This document shows positions 25,001 through 32,106 of a stretch of DNA of 64,000 nt, piece after piece. Origin of the DNA: JASHPR01 sp963749145 (lineage in GTDB: Bacteria > Actinomycetota > Actinomycetes > Streptosporangiales > Streptosporangiaceae); the NCBI GenBank assembly GCA_963749145.1, contig CAVVLN010000005.1, positions 62,001-126,000 of the forward strand, written 5' to 3'. A model generated the notes under the pieces. The model worked only from the letters and a program-made list of their open reading frames with translations, was not told the origin of the DNA and did not search any database. Made by a program: the position numbers and the translations under genes. Within the stretch, counting starts at the first letter, position 1, and each line of letters begins with the position of its first letter.

Positions 25001-25089
25001 AAGAACATGGTGTCGACGGCCACTAGGACGCACACGAAACCGAGCAGGGCGCGCACCCCGCGCAGCAGCCGGACCTGCTGCCGCGCCAT
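22087..25089 (-). CDS. Fused MFS transporter and LuxR-type ATPase regulator
   Basis: A single 1000-residue frame. Residues 1-390 are a 12-helix MFS exporter (TPLLPHYVH, GYPAGTLVGALPGG, FVQGLGGACTWA). Residues 390-470 are Pro/Arg-rich and look like translated intergenic DNA with a repeated ACGGAGCGTGCCGG. Residues 470-1000 are a LAL/MalT-like regulator: FVGREAELGAL, Walker A GAEAGGGKS near 515, Walker B LVLVIEDLHWAD near 628 and a C-terminal LuxR helix-turn-helix (TGRELEVLRLVAAGRSNQQI). Either a true fusion or two genes whose intervening stop was lost; GTG 23655 could start the regulator alone. Confidence 0.8.
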   Translation of the reverse strand: MARQQVRLLRGVRALLGFVCVLVAVDTMFFTALTPLLPHYVHAADLTKAGAGILVAGYPAGTLVGALPGGLLTAHLGPRRVALLGLALMSVSTLVFGWSSAAAVLDGARFVQGLGGACTWAAGLTWLATVAPEERRGEMLGLAIGAAVGGALFGPVIGTVAAKVGTGPAFSAAAVAGGILMVVAFLVPAPARAEPQGLRAAWPALRDPRVAAGMWLTLIPGLGFGVIDVLAPLRLSRLGASALLIGATFLASAAIEASLSPLAGRLSDRRGELVPVRLSLAAAVVVSLLAPVVAPKAWLMALLIVGMPAFGTLFAPASALLSTGAQRLDLNQGLAFGLGNLAWAAGQAVAAAGSGAIAQATSDVVPYALLAGVCLVTLIALWPSRTRLVQRLTRDPAAVAVPPMPRQPARAGRKRDQDHFPARSVTPRPGFVSVRWSGLRHAPSPPHWTRQHPAVRVPARAALVSFGTPGGPAGILGDVTSRAVSRVFVGREAELGALAGAFDEAAGGTPGTVLIGAEAGGGKSRLVSEFTTRVRDRALVLAGGCVDLGAVSLPYAPFTAALRQLVRERGTEEVAGLLPGHDARELAGLLPEFGLPVAAGDPEMARGRLFGLLLTLLEQLAAPRPLVLVIEDLHWADASTGDLLAYLVRNVRQAAVLLVVTFRSDELARGGPLRRLLAGLGRLDGVASLELARLSRREVAAQLAGILGRPPEPAVSAEVYDRGAGNPLFTEALLEAGGTISAGLPWSLRELLLSAVKELPEPVQQVLRAAAPGGSRVGHRLLAAVTGLGDTALTAALRPAVDASVVITDSGGYAFRHELFREALREDMLPGELAEAHRAFAEALEADPSLSPEYRVPVQLALHWNGAGEYERALRAARAAAGRGRDQAAAWLPRAAELAAGVGARPLLEQVTRLARAARVDLPAAAGAGSPAAPFGLTGRELEVLRLVAAGRSNQQIAAELFISPKTASVHVSNILAKLRVSSRVEAATTAHRLHLFDPG

Positions 25090-25265
25090 GACCCCCCCAT
25101 CTCGCTGCAATCCGGCATACCCGTCGCGTTAGGCCCCAGAACCTACCGCACGAGCTCGGGTCGCGTCACGTCTGAGGAACGGGTTATTGCAGGTGACGCA
25201 GGGGAACTGAGTGGCGCGCGGGGCGGCGATGCGGGCCCGGCCCGGGCCGGGGGGTTGGCCCGGGG

Positions 25266-26369
25266 TCAGGAATTCAGCAGCGAGGTGGTGAGGTCGGAGG
25301 ACGGGTTGAGAATCATGCAGGACACGGTCCGCTGGCCGCTCAGCCAGGCATCCTCCTCCGGGAACAGCAGGCGGATGGTCATCGAACTGGTCGTCAGCGA
25401 CTTGTCGACGTCGCCGGTGCGGGCGTTGCACCCGTTGGTGGCGAGCTTCGTGACCGCGGCCGTCCCCGGGTAGTTGAAGTCGGACCCGCTGAGGTTGAAC
25501 TTGGCGTAGATCTGCGCGTTGTGCGGCTGGTTGCAGGGGAGGGCGGTGACGGTGGTGACGGTCGACGCGCCGGCGGGGTTGTCGAAGCAGTCACCGACCG
25601 CCAGCGAGAACACGTTCAGCCGCCCGGCGTGCTTGATCGGCCCGGTGGATGATGACCGGGACGTGGTGCCCGAACTGCCGGCCACGCCGAGCAGGATGAA
25701 GATCACTAGCCACAGCCCGGAAAGGACGAGGCTGGCGATGGCCAGGCCGCGGCCGCGCTGGCCCAGGCGCCTGACCCGGCTCAGCGCGATGAGGCCGAAG
25801 ATCACGCTGAGCAGGATCGCGCCGACCAGGCTGAGAATGAACGCGGCAATGGCCCAGGCGCTGAACTTGCCCGTGCCCGGCTGACCCGGGCCGTACGGTG
25901 CGCCATACGCATAGGGGCCGCCGTAGGGCGCGCCGCCATAGGGGGCGCCCGAGGCGCCTGGGGTGCCGTAACCGCCGCCGCCGTACGCGCCGGGCGGGGG
26001 CGGATAACCGCCGCCGCCGTAGGCGCCAGGCGGGGCCGGATAGCCGCCGCCGTACGGGCTGCCCGGGTTTCCGTAACCGCCGCCGGCGTAGGCAGCGGCT
26101 CCCTGGTCGCCGGGCGTTCCGGGCGCTCCCGGGCTGCCGCCGGCGTAGCCCGGCAGCGGCGGGATCGTCGGCGTGTCATCCGGCATGGGTTGCGTGGCCT
26201 GCGGTGTCGGCGGCGACAGGGTGTCGGTCGGCAGCCGGTCGTCGTTGACCCACAGCTGCCATCCGGGCGGGGGCGCCGGCCACGACGGATCCGGCTGCCA
26301 GCCTGGCTCGGGCGTGAAGCCCGGCGGCGCGGGCGGCCATCCAGGGGGCGGGTTGAAACGCAGGCCCAC
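25266..26369 (-). CDS. DUF4190/septum-formation domain membrane protein
   Basis: 367 residues. A Pro/Gly/Tyr-rich cytoplasmic region (about 1-170, repeats such as GAYGGGGYPPPP) precedes two membrane helices (AIAAFILSLVGAILLSVIFG and LAIASLVLSGLWLVIFILLG) of the DUF4190 type, then an external septum-formation (PF13845-like) domain with paired Cys (VGDCFDNP, ALPCNQPHNAQ, TNGCNART, VSCMI). Such proteins are common in actinobacterial cell envelopes; the exact role is unknown. GTG 26369 is chosen because AAGGAG lies nine bases upstream. Confidence 0.82.
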   Translation of the reverse strand: MGLRFNPPPGWPPAPPGFTPEPGWQPDPSWPAPPPGWQLWVNDDRLPTDTLSPPTPQATQPMPDDTPTIPPLPGYAGGSPGAPGTPGDQGAAAYAGGGYGNPGSPYGGGYPAPPGAYGGGGYPPPPGAYGGGGYGTPGASGAPYGGAPYGGPYAYGAPYGPGQPGTGKFSAWAIAAFILSLVGAILLSVIFGLIALSRVRRLGQRGRGLAIASLVLSGLWLVIFILLGVAGSSGTTSRSSSTGPIKHAGRLNVFSLAVGDCFDNPAGASTVTTVTALPCNQPHNAQIYAKFNLSGSDFNYPGTAAVTKLATNGCNARTGDVDKSLTTSSMTIRLLFPEEDAWLSGQRTVSCMILNPSSDLTTSLLNS

Positions 26370-26577
26370 GGCGACCAACTCCTTGGCGTGGGTTCGCGAC
26401 GGCCGCAAACGTCAAGTTCAGGCAATGGGGGGCTAAACCATATCACTTCGCCCGAACTCGACCCGGGTCCCGTCGTTGCGGCACCTGGCTGCTCCATTCA
26501 CTCGTCTGCCCAGACTCACACGCGCGGGCCGCGGCCGCGGCCGCGGGGCCGCTCCGCCCGCAACGGGAACGGGCGAG

Positions 26578-26853
26578 TCAGTGATGCAGCGGCTGGCCGA
26601 ACGGCCCCCACTTCTCCCGGAAGTACTCGATGATCTCGCTAGCCTGGGCATGGCTGACCTCGACCAGCTCGTCGTCGAAGTCGCTGCGTTTCCACTCCAC
26701 AATGATCGGGGTGAAGCTCCAGCTGAAATCGCGGCGAAGCCCTTCGTCGGTGAATCCGTTCCCATCAAATTCCAAACGGCGTACCAGCCCGTACGGCCTT
26801 TCAACGGTTGTCTCGTCATCGACGATGGCGTAGAAGGTGATCTTGTCAGGCAT
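26578..26853 (-). CDS. Small acidic protein, candidate immunity partner
   Basis: 91 residues, not recognised. MPDKITFYAIVDDETTVERP opens a strand-rich, acidic protein with several Trp/Phe residues and no signal peptide. The ATG follows the TAG of the RelA/SpoT-like toxin gene with no gap, the arrangement expected for an immunity or antitoxin gene, or for a small cofactor. An immunity role is inference from position, size and acidity. A GGCCGC-rich run lies downstream at about 26525-26555. Confidence 0.6.
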   Translation of the reverse strand: MPDKITFYAIVDDETTVERPYGLVRRLEFDGNGFTDEGLRRDFSWSFTPIIVEWKRSDFDDELVEVSHAQASEIIEYFREKWGPFGQPLHH

Positions 26854-27864
26854 CTAACCATGACCTTTCCGGGGGTGGTCTGAGATAGCCTCGATGCCTT
26901 CGGGGACGGCGATCCAGGAGCACACCTCCCGCTGATACGAGCGTAGCTCCCGGCGCTCGTCACCCTTGGTGAGCGGGTTGCGCAGCCGTTCGTAGGGCCC
27001 GTGGGTGACGTCCTCCTTGGCATGAAAGCTTTCGGCCGTATGAAACTGAAGCTCAAACCGCTGGCCTCCTGGCGTGACCCAGCGCGTGTTGATCCCCTTG
27101 TACTCCGGATCGTCGGCCCAGTGGTTCTTGCTGTAGATCATCCGGTACTCGCGCGATTCCAGCCGATGCTTAACGTCCCTGTACCCATCCGAGTAGCTCG
27201 CCGGGTCAAAGCAGATGGTGTACCGGATCGCGTCACTGACCTGTCGCACGGCCGCTGCCACCGCCTTCCCCGGCTCATGCTCCATCTTCTCGGCGATCTT
27301 CTCTTTGAGCCGTTCTCCGCTCTTGAGGCGGTGGTCGAGGCCTTCGAGCCAGCCGCCGCGGGTGTTCTCGCGCTCGACGGCCCGGATGTCCTCGGTGATC
27401 TTCTCCTCCCTGCCCCGCACTAGTTCGATGACGTTCCTGGCCTGCTGGTGCTGCTCGGGATCGAGGTACTGGTTGCCGTCTCCCCGCCAGGATCCGGCCG
27501 GGTCCCGTGACCGGTCTATCGCCGCGGTCACCCGCTCGGCTGGCCATCTGCGCACGTGCTCGGCCCAGGCCCGGAGGAACCCGGGTACCTCGGTCCAGAA
27601 GTCCCGCTTGACCGCGTCGGCTCGATGATCAGCCTGCGCCTCGCCCCGGCCGTGATCGGGACGGCTGCGGCCATCGCCCGGCAGGGAGCTGGGATGACCG
27701 GGCGGTAAGCGTTCGAGCCGCTGCCGCAGGTCATCGCGCGACCAGCGCGGGGACTGGGCGTCGGCGGCTAAGTGATCGGCTGGCTGTAACCGCCCGGGGG
27801 CGTCGGGCCTGGCGGGCTGGTCCGGGGCGTATGACTGGCCTAGCCGGTCGCTTGATCCCGGCAC
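26854..27864 (-). CDS. Protein with RelA/SpoT-like toxin domain
   Basis: 336 residues. The first 110 are Pro/Arg/Asp-rich (including LRQRLERLPPGHPSS, a linker seen in polymorphic toxins). The C-terminal part (about 170-310) reads LDHRLKSGERLKEKI, DAIRYTICF, EYKGINTRW (about 253) and RFELQFHTAESFHAKEDVTH (about 271), matching the Y-K-x-I-N and E-x-Q-x-x-T elements of (p)ppGpp-synthetase folds. Such domains make toxic (p)ppNpp nucleotides when used as effectors. GTG 27864 with AGGGAG upstream is chosen; no secretion domain is attached. The small gene downstream may be its antidote. Confidence 0.7.
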   Translation of the reverse strand: MPGSSDRLGQSYAPDQPARPDAPGRLQPADHLAADAQSPRWSRDDLRQRLERLPPGHPSSLPGDGRSRPDHGRGEAQADHRADAVKRDFWTEVPGFLRAWAEHVRRWPAERVTAAIDRSRDPAGSWRGDGNQYLDPEQHQQARNVIELVRGREEKITEDIRAVERENTRGGWLEGLDHRLKSGERLKEKIAEKMEHEPGKAVAAAVRQVSDAIRYTICFDPASYSDGYRDVKHRLESREYRMIYSKNHWADDPEYKGINTRWVTPGGQRFELQFHTAESFHAKEDVTHGPYERLRNPLTKGDERRELRSYQREVCSWIAVPEGIEAISDHPRKGHG

Positions 27865-27941
27865 GGTCGGCTCCCTTCGCCGCGCAACATCGCGCCGTGG
27901 GCCATGGTAGAGGCAAAGGCGGAGTATGAGTATGCGCCCCG

Positions 27942-29356
27942 CTACCAGTCCCGGAACTGGCCCTGCCCGGTCCAGAAGGCGGCGAGCGCGGCCACGCAGG
28001 CCAGGATGGCGGCAGCGGCCATGACGCGGCGGGCGGGACGGCCGGCCGACCAGCGCAGCGCCGCGGTCACGATCCGCCGGGCCAGCCCGGTCGCGATGTA
28101 CAGCGAGCCAGCGATCGAAAACGCCACCAGCGCGGCGCCGATCGCGTCGATGGCGGCCGTCGGGTAGCGGTGGCCGGCGACGGCCGTGGTCGTGAGGTGA
28201 GCCTGCAGGCGGACGGAATGCCATAGCGCCCGGTTGATCTCGGGCAGGTGCAGCATGAGGTACCCGATGCCGGCCGTCAGCAGAGGAATGACGCAGAGCA
28301 CCCAGCCGGTCACCGCGATCCGGGTGCGGCGCCGCAGCCCGCTGACGCGCGGGTCCCGGCGGCCCGCGGGCCCGGCGCTCTTCAGGATCGGGACCACGCG
28401 GGCGAACAGGTCCGGCACGCCGACCAGGTCGCTGAGGATGAAGTAGCCGTCGAAGCGGACGACCGGGAGCAGTTGCTCCAGCATCTCCAGGTGGGTCAGG
28501 GCGATGACCAGGAGCAGGACCTGGGCCGAGGTGGCCGCATAGAGGCCGGCCAGGGCCAGGATGAACACCGCGTTGAAGTACAGGCCGCCAAGGTCGGTGC
28601 GAAGCCGGCCCGGCTGAGCCGGTAGGAGTCGGTGACGTTGGTAAAGAACGAGGGCCACAGCAGGTACAGGCCGACGCCGATCACGCCGGGCCGCGCTCCG
28701 CCGTAGCGGCAGCCGGTGGCATGGCCGCACTCGTGGAAGGCGGCGGAGACGACGGTCAGGCCGAGCACGGCCAGCAGGCTGACCGGGTCGCGCAGGACCT
28801 GCTGCACCCCGGCACCCAGACCGTGGATGGCGAACAGCCAGTAATCCACGGCCGCCACGCTGGCGACCACGGTCACGACGACGGGCCACCGGAACAGCGG
28901 CCGCAGCAAGGCCGCGGCGGCGTTGGCGGCACGCTCGGGCAGCAGCGTGCCCCGGGCCCGCAGCGCCAGCAGCGGGCTGGCCTTGGGCGGGGCTGCCGGG
29001 GCGTTCTGGTCGGCAACAATGCCCAGCGGCAGCAGCTTGGCGGTGATGAGATAGCGGACCTGGTCCGCGGTCAGCGACCGGCCGAGGTCGGTGCTGGCCA
29101 GCTCGGCGATGGCGGCCGCGTCACGGGAGCCATCGATCCGGCAGGTGACCTGGTACAGCAGCGCCGACATCTGGATGATCTGGCCGTCGGGCCGCCGCAC
29201 GAGCGACGGCGGCTGGCTGTAGCCGGAGTCCTGGTACTCGCCGAGCAGTTCGACCCCGTCGGCCAGCCGGGGCACCCCCGTCAGCCCGGGCGTTCCCTCC
29301 GGGGGCGAGGCGGATGCCGCGCGCCCGGTCGTCGCATGCCCTTCGGTCACGGTCAC
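27942..29356 (-). pseudogene. M50 metalloprotease with PqqD-like domain, one frameshift
   Basis: GTG 29356 follows GAGGAG. Residues 30-115 (PRLADGVELLGEY, LLYQVTCRIDGSRDAAAI) resemble the PqqD-like peptide-binding domain found on RiPP enzymes. A membrane domain follows with the zinc motif HECGH (about 206-210) and FDGYFILSDL as the second motif. Near 28612 the frame is lost; the neighbouring frame continues RLRTDLGGLYFNAVFILALA to the stop at 27942, with about six membrane helices in all. Both halves are well conserved, so one indel broke it or is a read error. Likely to process or export the peptide at 29535. Confidence 0.72.
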
Positions 29357-29435
29357 GGGTACTGCTCCTCCCTCGTCGGCTTGCGGGGGACCTCAGAAAC
29401 GGCGGGGCGCGCGCCCCCGGTGCTTATACGCAAGC

Positions 29436-29510
29436 GGGGAGGGCCACCCGTCAGGGGTCGGGCGACCCTCCCCTCCTGTTGCGCATGCCCCTCCGGTGAT
29501 GCGCAACAGG
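29436..29510 (-). terminator. Two stacked hairpins between precursor peptide and protease
   Basis: CCTGTTGCGCAT (29475-29486) pairs perfectly with ATGCGCAACAGG (29499-29510) across a 12-nt loop. Just downstream on the transcript GGGGAGGG (29436-29443) pairs with CCCTCCCC (29466-29473). No U-run follows, so this may be an attenuator or stabilising structure that keeps precursor mRNA in excess of protease mRNA. Confidence 0.55.
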
Positions 29511-29534
29511 ACAGTGGAACCAGCCAGGCGGCTG

Positions 29535-29735
29535 CTAGAAGGACAGGACCGAGTTGCCAACGCCGTTGAAGGCGGAGATGTTCACCAGCCCGACCTGGCT
29601 GGTGTTGCCGATCTCGGTGATGCTGAAGCTGGAGCCGTAGCCGTGGTTGGAGTAGGCGCAGCACAGGGTTTCCCGGCTTGGCAGCAGCTCGGCGGTCTCG
29701 AGCTCGAGGTCCTGCATGGTGACGGCGGTGGACAT
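29535..29735 (-). CDS. RiPP-like precursor peptide, 66 aa
   Basis: ATG 29735 has an ideal AAGGAGG seven bases upstream. The peptide has an acidic leader-like half, MSTAVTMQDLELETAELLPS, then RETLCC, and a 40-residue core with 8 Ser, 5 Asn, 6 Gly and 2 Thr, ending NSVLSF. Leaders with ELExxELLPSRETL are, from memory, seen on small uncharacterised actinobacterial peptides. A PqqD-like/M50 protease gene follows in the same direction and an XRE regulator diverges from it. No lanthionine or radical-SAM enzyme is encoded nearby, so the modification, if any, is unknown. Confidence 0.65.
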   Translation of the reverse strand: MSTAVTMQDLELETAELLPSRETLCCAYSNHGYGSSFSITEIGNTSQVGLVNISAFNGVGNSVLSF

Positions 29736-29857
29736 GATGCCTCCTTCGGGGCGATCTGCCCCGGGCCGGGTGCGGCCCGGGGTATGCCCGCGTTCCCGGC
29801 CGCACGATGCCTCCGGGACCGCCCTGCACCCCGGTGGCGCCGGGCCGCGGACCAGAG

Positions 29858-29900
29858 TGTACGTTCTTTGACGTACAAACTGTACGGCTACTAGCGTACA
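29858..29900. promoter_or_regulatory. Two tandem operators TGTACG-N8-CGTACA
   Basis: TGTACG (29858-29863)/CGTACA (29872-29877) and TGTACG (29881-29886)/CGTACA (29895-29900) are two perfect palindromes with the same 8-nt spacer, repeated at a 23-bp period. They lie in an AT-richer stretch between the peptide gene and the XRE gene, so a dimeric regulator, most simply the adjacent XRE protein, could control both. Confidence 0.75.
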
Positions 29901-29946
29901 GTAGACACACACGGGCAGTCAATGTCGACGGATCGCGACTGAGCTC

Positions 29947-30489
29947 ATGGGACCAAGGCGGGCTAGGTTGGTGGCTATGACGGCGCACGCGACAGGCGAC
30001 AGGCGAGACCCGGCCCCAGAGCGGTCGCCCGCCTCCGCCGTCGCGCCGGATCCTGCACTGGAGCGGTCGCCCGCCCCGGCCGCGGCGCCGGATCGTGCGA
30101 TCAACCCGCTGCAGCGCCTGATCTACCAGCGGCTGCGAGAGCGGGGGTGGTCCTACGGCGAGGTGGCCCGGCGCGGCGGATTGCCCCGTTCCACCGTCTA
30201 CACCCTGGCCACGACCAGGAACCTGGTCCGGCCGCCCCGCCCGGCCACCATCGACGCCCTGGCCAAGGGCCTGGACGTGCCGGTTTCCGTCGTCCGTGCC
30301 GCCGCGGCCGAGTCGACCGGGCTGCACTACTACGACGACGTTCCGGCCGGGCTGCAGCAGCCGGGCGACCGCGAGCGGGAACTCCTGATCGCGAGCATCG
30401 ACGAGCTGACCCCTGACGACCGGCGTCACGTGGCCGCGCTCGTCGAATCGTTGCGGAACCGGGCGGCGGCGGAGCCGACCGACCGTTAG
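29947..30489 (+). CDS. XRE-family regulator of the peptide locus
   Basis: 180 residues. A repetitive Pro/Ala N-terminus (two copies of a PxxERSPA unit) precedes a helix-turn-helix at about residues 55-110 (WSYGEVARRGGLPRSTVYTL) and a helical C-terminus (IDELTPDDRRHVAALVESLR). Divergent from the precursor peptide and next to the tandem palindromes at 29858-29900, so it is the best candidate to bind them. ATG 29947 and ATG 29977 are both possible; neither has a strong ribosome site. Confidence 0.75.
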   Translation: MGPRRARLVAMTAHATGDRRDPAPERSPASAVAPDPALERSPAPAAAPDRAINPLQRLIYQRLRERGWSYGEVARRGGLPRSTVYTLATTRNLVRPPRPATIDALAKGLDVPVSVVRAAAAESTGLHYYDDVPAGLQQPGDRERELLIASIDELTPDDRRHVAALVESLRNRAAAEPTDR

Positions 30490-30605
30490 CGCCGGCTCCG
30501 GGAGGCCGGGATGCCCGGGGCCCCGGCGCGCTATGGCCGCGCCGGGGGTCCCGGGAGTCCCGGGCGGGCCAGGAGCGCACGCCCCCGGCCCGCCTTTGCG
30601 GAGTG

Positions 30606-32015
30606 TCATCGTTCCTCTATGGGCCAGCTGGCGGATACCCCGAGCTGCTCGGCCAGCTCGGCATACGGACCCTCGGGCAGGACCAGCCGGGCAGCCCGCA
30701 GGACCGCCCGGGGATCCCCGCCGGGAGGCCGTAACACGTACGCGGTGTCATCGCGCTTGCTGCAGGTCACGACGACCCGGTCGTAGTCGGCCAGGACGAT
30801 CGGCCAGCTGGCGGGCATCCCGAGCCGACCGGCCAGTTCGGCATAGCGGGCTTCGGGCAGGACCAGCCGGGCGGCCCGCATGATCGTCCTGGGGTCTGCG
30901 CCGGGAGGCCGCAGCACGCAGGCCGTGTCGTCGTGCTTGTTGTAAGTCACGACGACCCGGTCGTAGTCGGCCATGACGATGCCGCCAGTGTCCGTGGCAT
31001 GTCGCTGGCTCCCCGGCTCTGGCTGTGGCTTTGGCCCGGGCTCGGGCTTTGGCCCGGGCTCTGGCCCTGGGCCGGCGGCGAGTGCCGAGTCGGGACTGAC
31101 GGCGAGTGCCGAGTCGGGACTGACGGCGAGTGCCGGGTCGGGACTGACGGCGAGTGCCGGGTCGGGACTGACGGCGAGTGCCGGGTCGGGACTGACGGCG
31201 AGTGCCGGGTCGGGACTGACGGCGAGTGCCGGGTCGGGACTGACGGCGGGAGGCGGGGCCACCCGTGTGGTGACCCGGCGACGCCGATAAGCCGCCAGCA
31301 CCAACTCGACGAGGAACGCGGCCGCGATGATCAGGCCGGCTGCCAGCAGCATGATCTTCAGCCACGTGGGCAGGCCGGCCGGTGCCGGCACGGTGAGCCG
31401 GACCGGACGACGGTGGTGCCGGCGGCGGCCCGGCGCCGGTGGCGGTGCCGGATGCCGGATTGGCGGGGCCGGGCGGGAGGTCGGCGGCGACGGTGCCACG
31501 CCGGGGACCATGAGCACGGTTCCCGGCCGGATCACGCCCGGGTCGGGCCCGATCACCCGCCGGTTGGCCGCATACAACGCGGGCCAGCCGCCGCGCACCG
31601 CCAGTCCGGCGGCGATGCCGGACAGGCTGTCGCCGGCGGCCACGGTGTACCGGGTCAGCGCGGCCCGGCCGGGCAGTATCAGGACCGTACCGGGATCGAT
31701 GACATCCGGGTCCGGGCCGATGACGGTCCGGTTGACCGCGTACAACGCCGGCCAGCCGCCGCGCACGTCCAGTCGCGCGGCGATGCCCGACAACGTGTCA
31801 CCCGGCTGTACCACATATCTCGTGGTAGGCCTGGCGACCGTCACACCGGCCACGGCGGCGCTTGCCGCGCTGGCCAGGGTGACCTGAGTACTTTTTGCAA
31901 TGCTGATGTTCGCTCGAGCCGGGCGGGCTGACCCGCTCAGACCGGTCGCCATCACGACGACCAGCAGAATGCCCCAGGCGAGCACCACGCATGCAGACTT
32001 CGTCCACACACGCAT
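30606..32015 (-). CDS. LysM-domain membrane protein with octapeptide repeats
   Basis: 469 residues. Signal/anchor helix (10-30), two LysM domains (about 66-113 YVVQPGDTLSGIAARL and 120-168 YTVAAGDSLSGIAAGL) that bind peptidoglycan, a Pro/His/Arg linker, a membrane helix (IMLLAAGLIIAAAFLVELVL, about 225-245), seven ALAVSPD[PS] repeats, and a C-terminal region holding two near-identical copies of a 55-residue unit (ADYDRVVVT, VLRPPG, ARLVLPE, ASWPI). The duplicated unit is unrecognised and probably cytoplasmic. The gene follows the TGAV-repeat gene in the same direction; they may be co-expressed wall proteins. Confidence 0.8.
   Translation of the reverse strand: MRVWTKSACVVLAWGILLVVVMATGLSGSARPARANISIAKSTQVTLASAASAAVAGVTVARPTTRYVVQPGDTLSGIAARLDVRGGWPALYAVNRTVIGPDPDVIDPGTVLILPGRAALTRYTVAAGDSLSGIAAGLAVRGGWPALYAANRRVIGPDPGVIRPGTVLMVPGVAPSPPTSRPAPPIRHPAPPPAPGRRRHHRRPVRLTVPAPAGLPTWLKIMLLAAGLIIAAAFLVELVLAAYRRRRVTTRVAPPPAVSPDPALAVSPDPALAVSPDPALAVSPDPALAVSPDPALAVSPDSALAVSPDSALAAGPGPEPGPKPEPGPKPQPEPGSQRHATDTGGIVMADYDRVVVTYNKHDDTACVLRPPGADPRTIMRAARLVLPEARYAELAGRLGMPASWPIVLADYDRVVVTCSKRDDTAYVLRPPGGDPRAVLRAARLVLPEGPYAELAEQLGVSASWPIEER
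31077..31244. repeat. 24-bp tandem repeat, seven copies
   Basis: Seven head-to-tail copies of a 24-bp unit starting GGCGAGTGCCG, with one A/G variable position. On the minus strand it encodes the ALAVSPD[PS] octapeptides of the LysM protein. The low divergence implies recent expansion; copy number is likely variable between strains. Confidence 0.9.
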
Positions 32016-32106
32016 TGTGCTGTCACTTTCCTTCCTAAGACCTCAGCGCCGGACGCTGTCGGCCCAGACGCCGAAAGACGCGAAACGGCCGGGGGAAGGA
32101 AAGGAC

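Noticed and set aside
22177..25026. 949-codon plus-strand frame antisense to the MFS-LuxR gene
   Set aside because: Arg/Gly/Gln-rich composition typical of the reverse strand of GC-rich genes; no domain.
31077..31244. Possible regulatory or CRISPR repeat
   Set aside because: Copies are contiguous and in frame within the LysM gene, encoding a peptide repeat.
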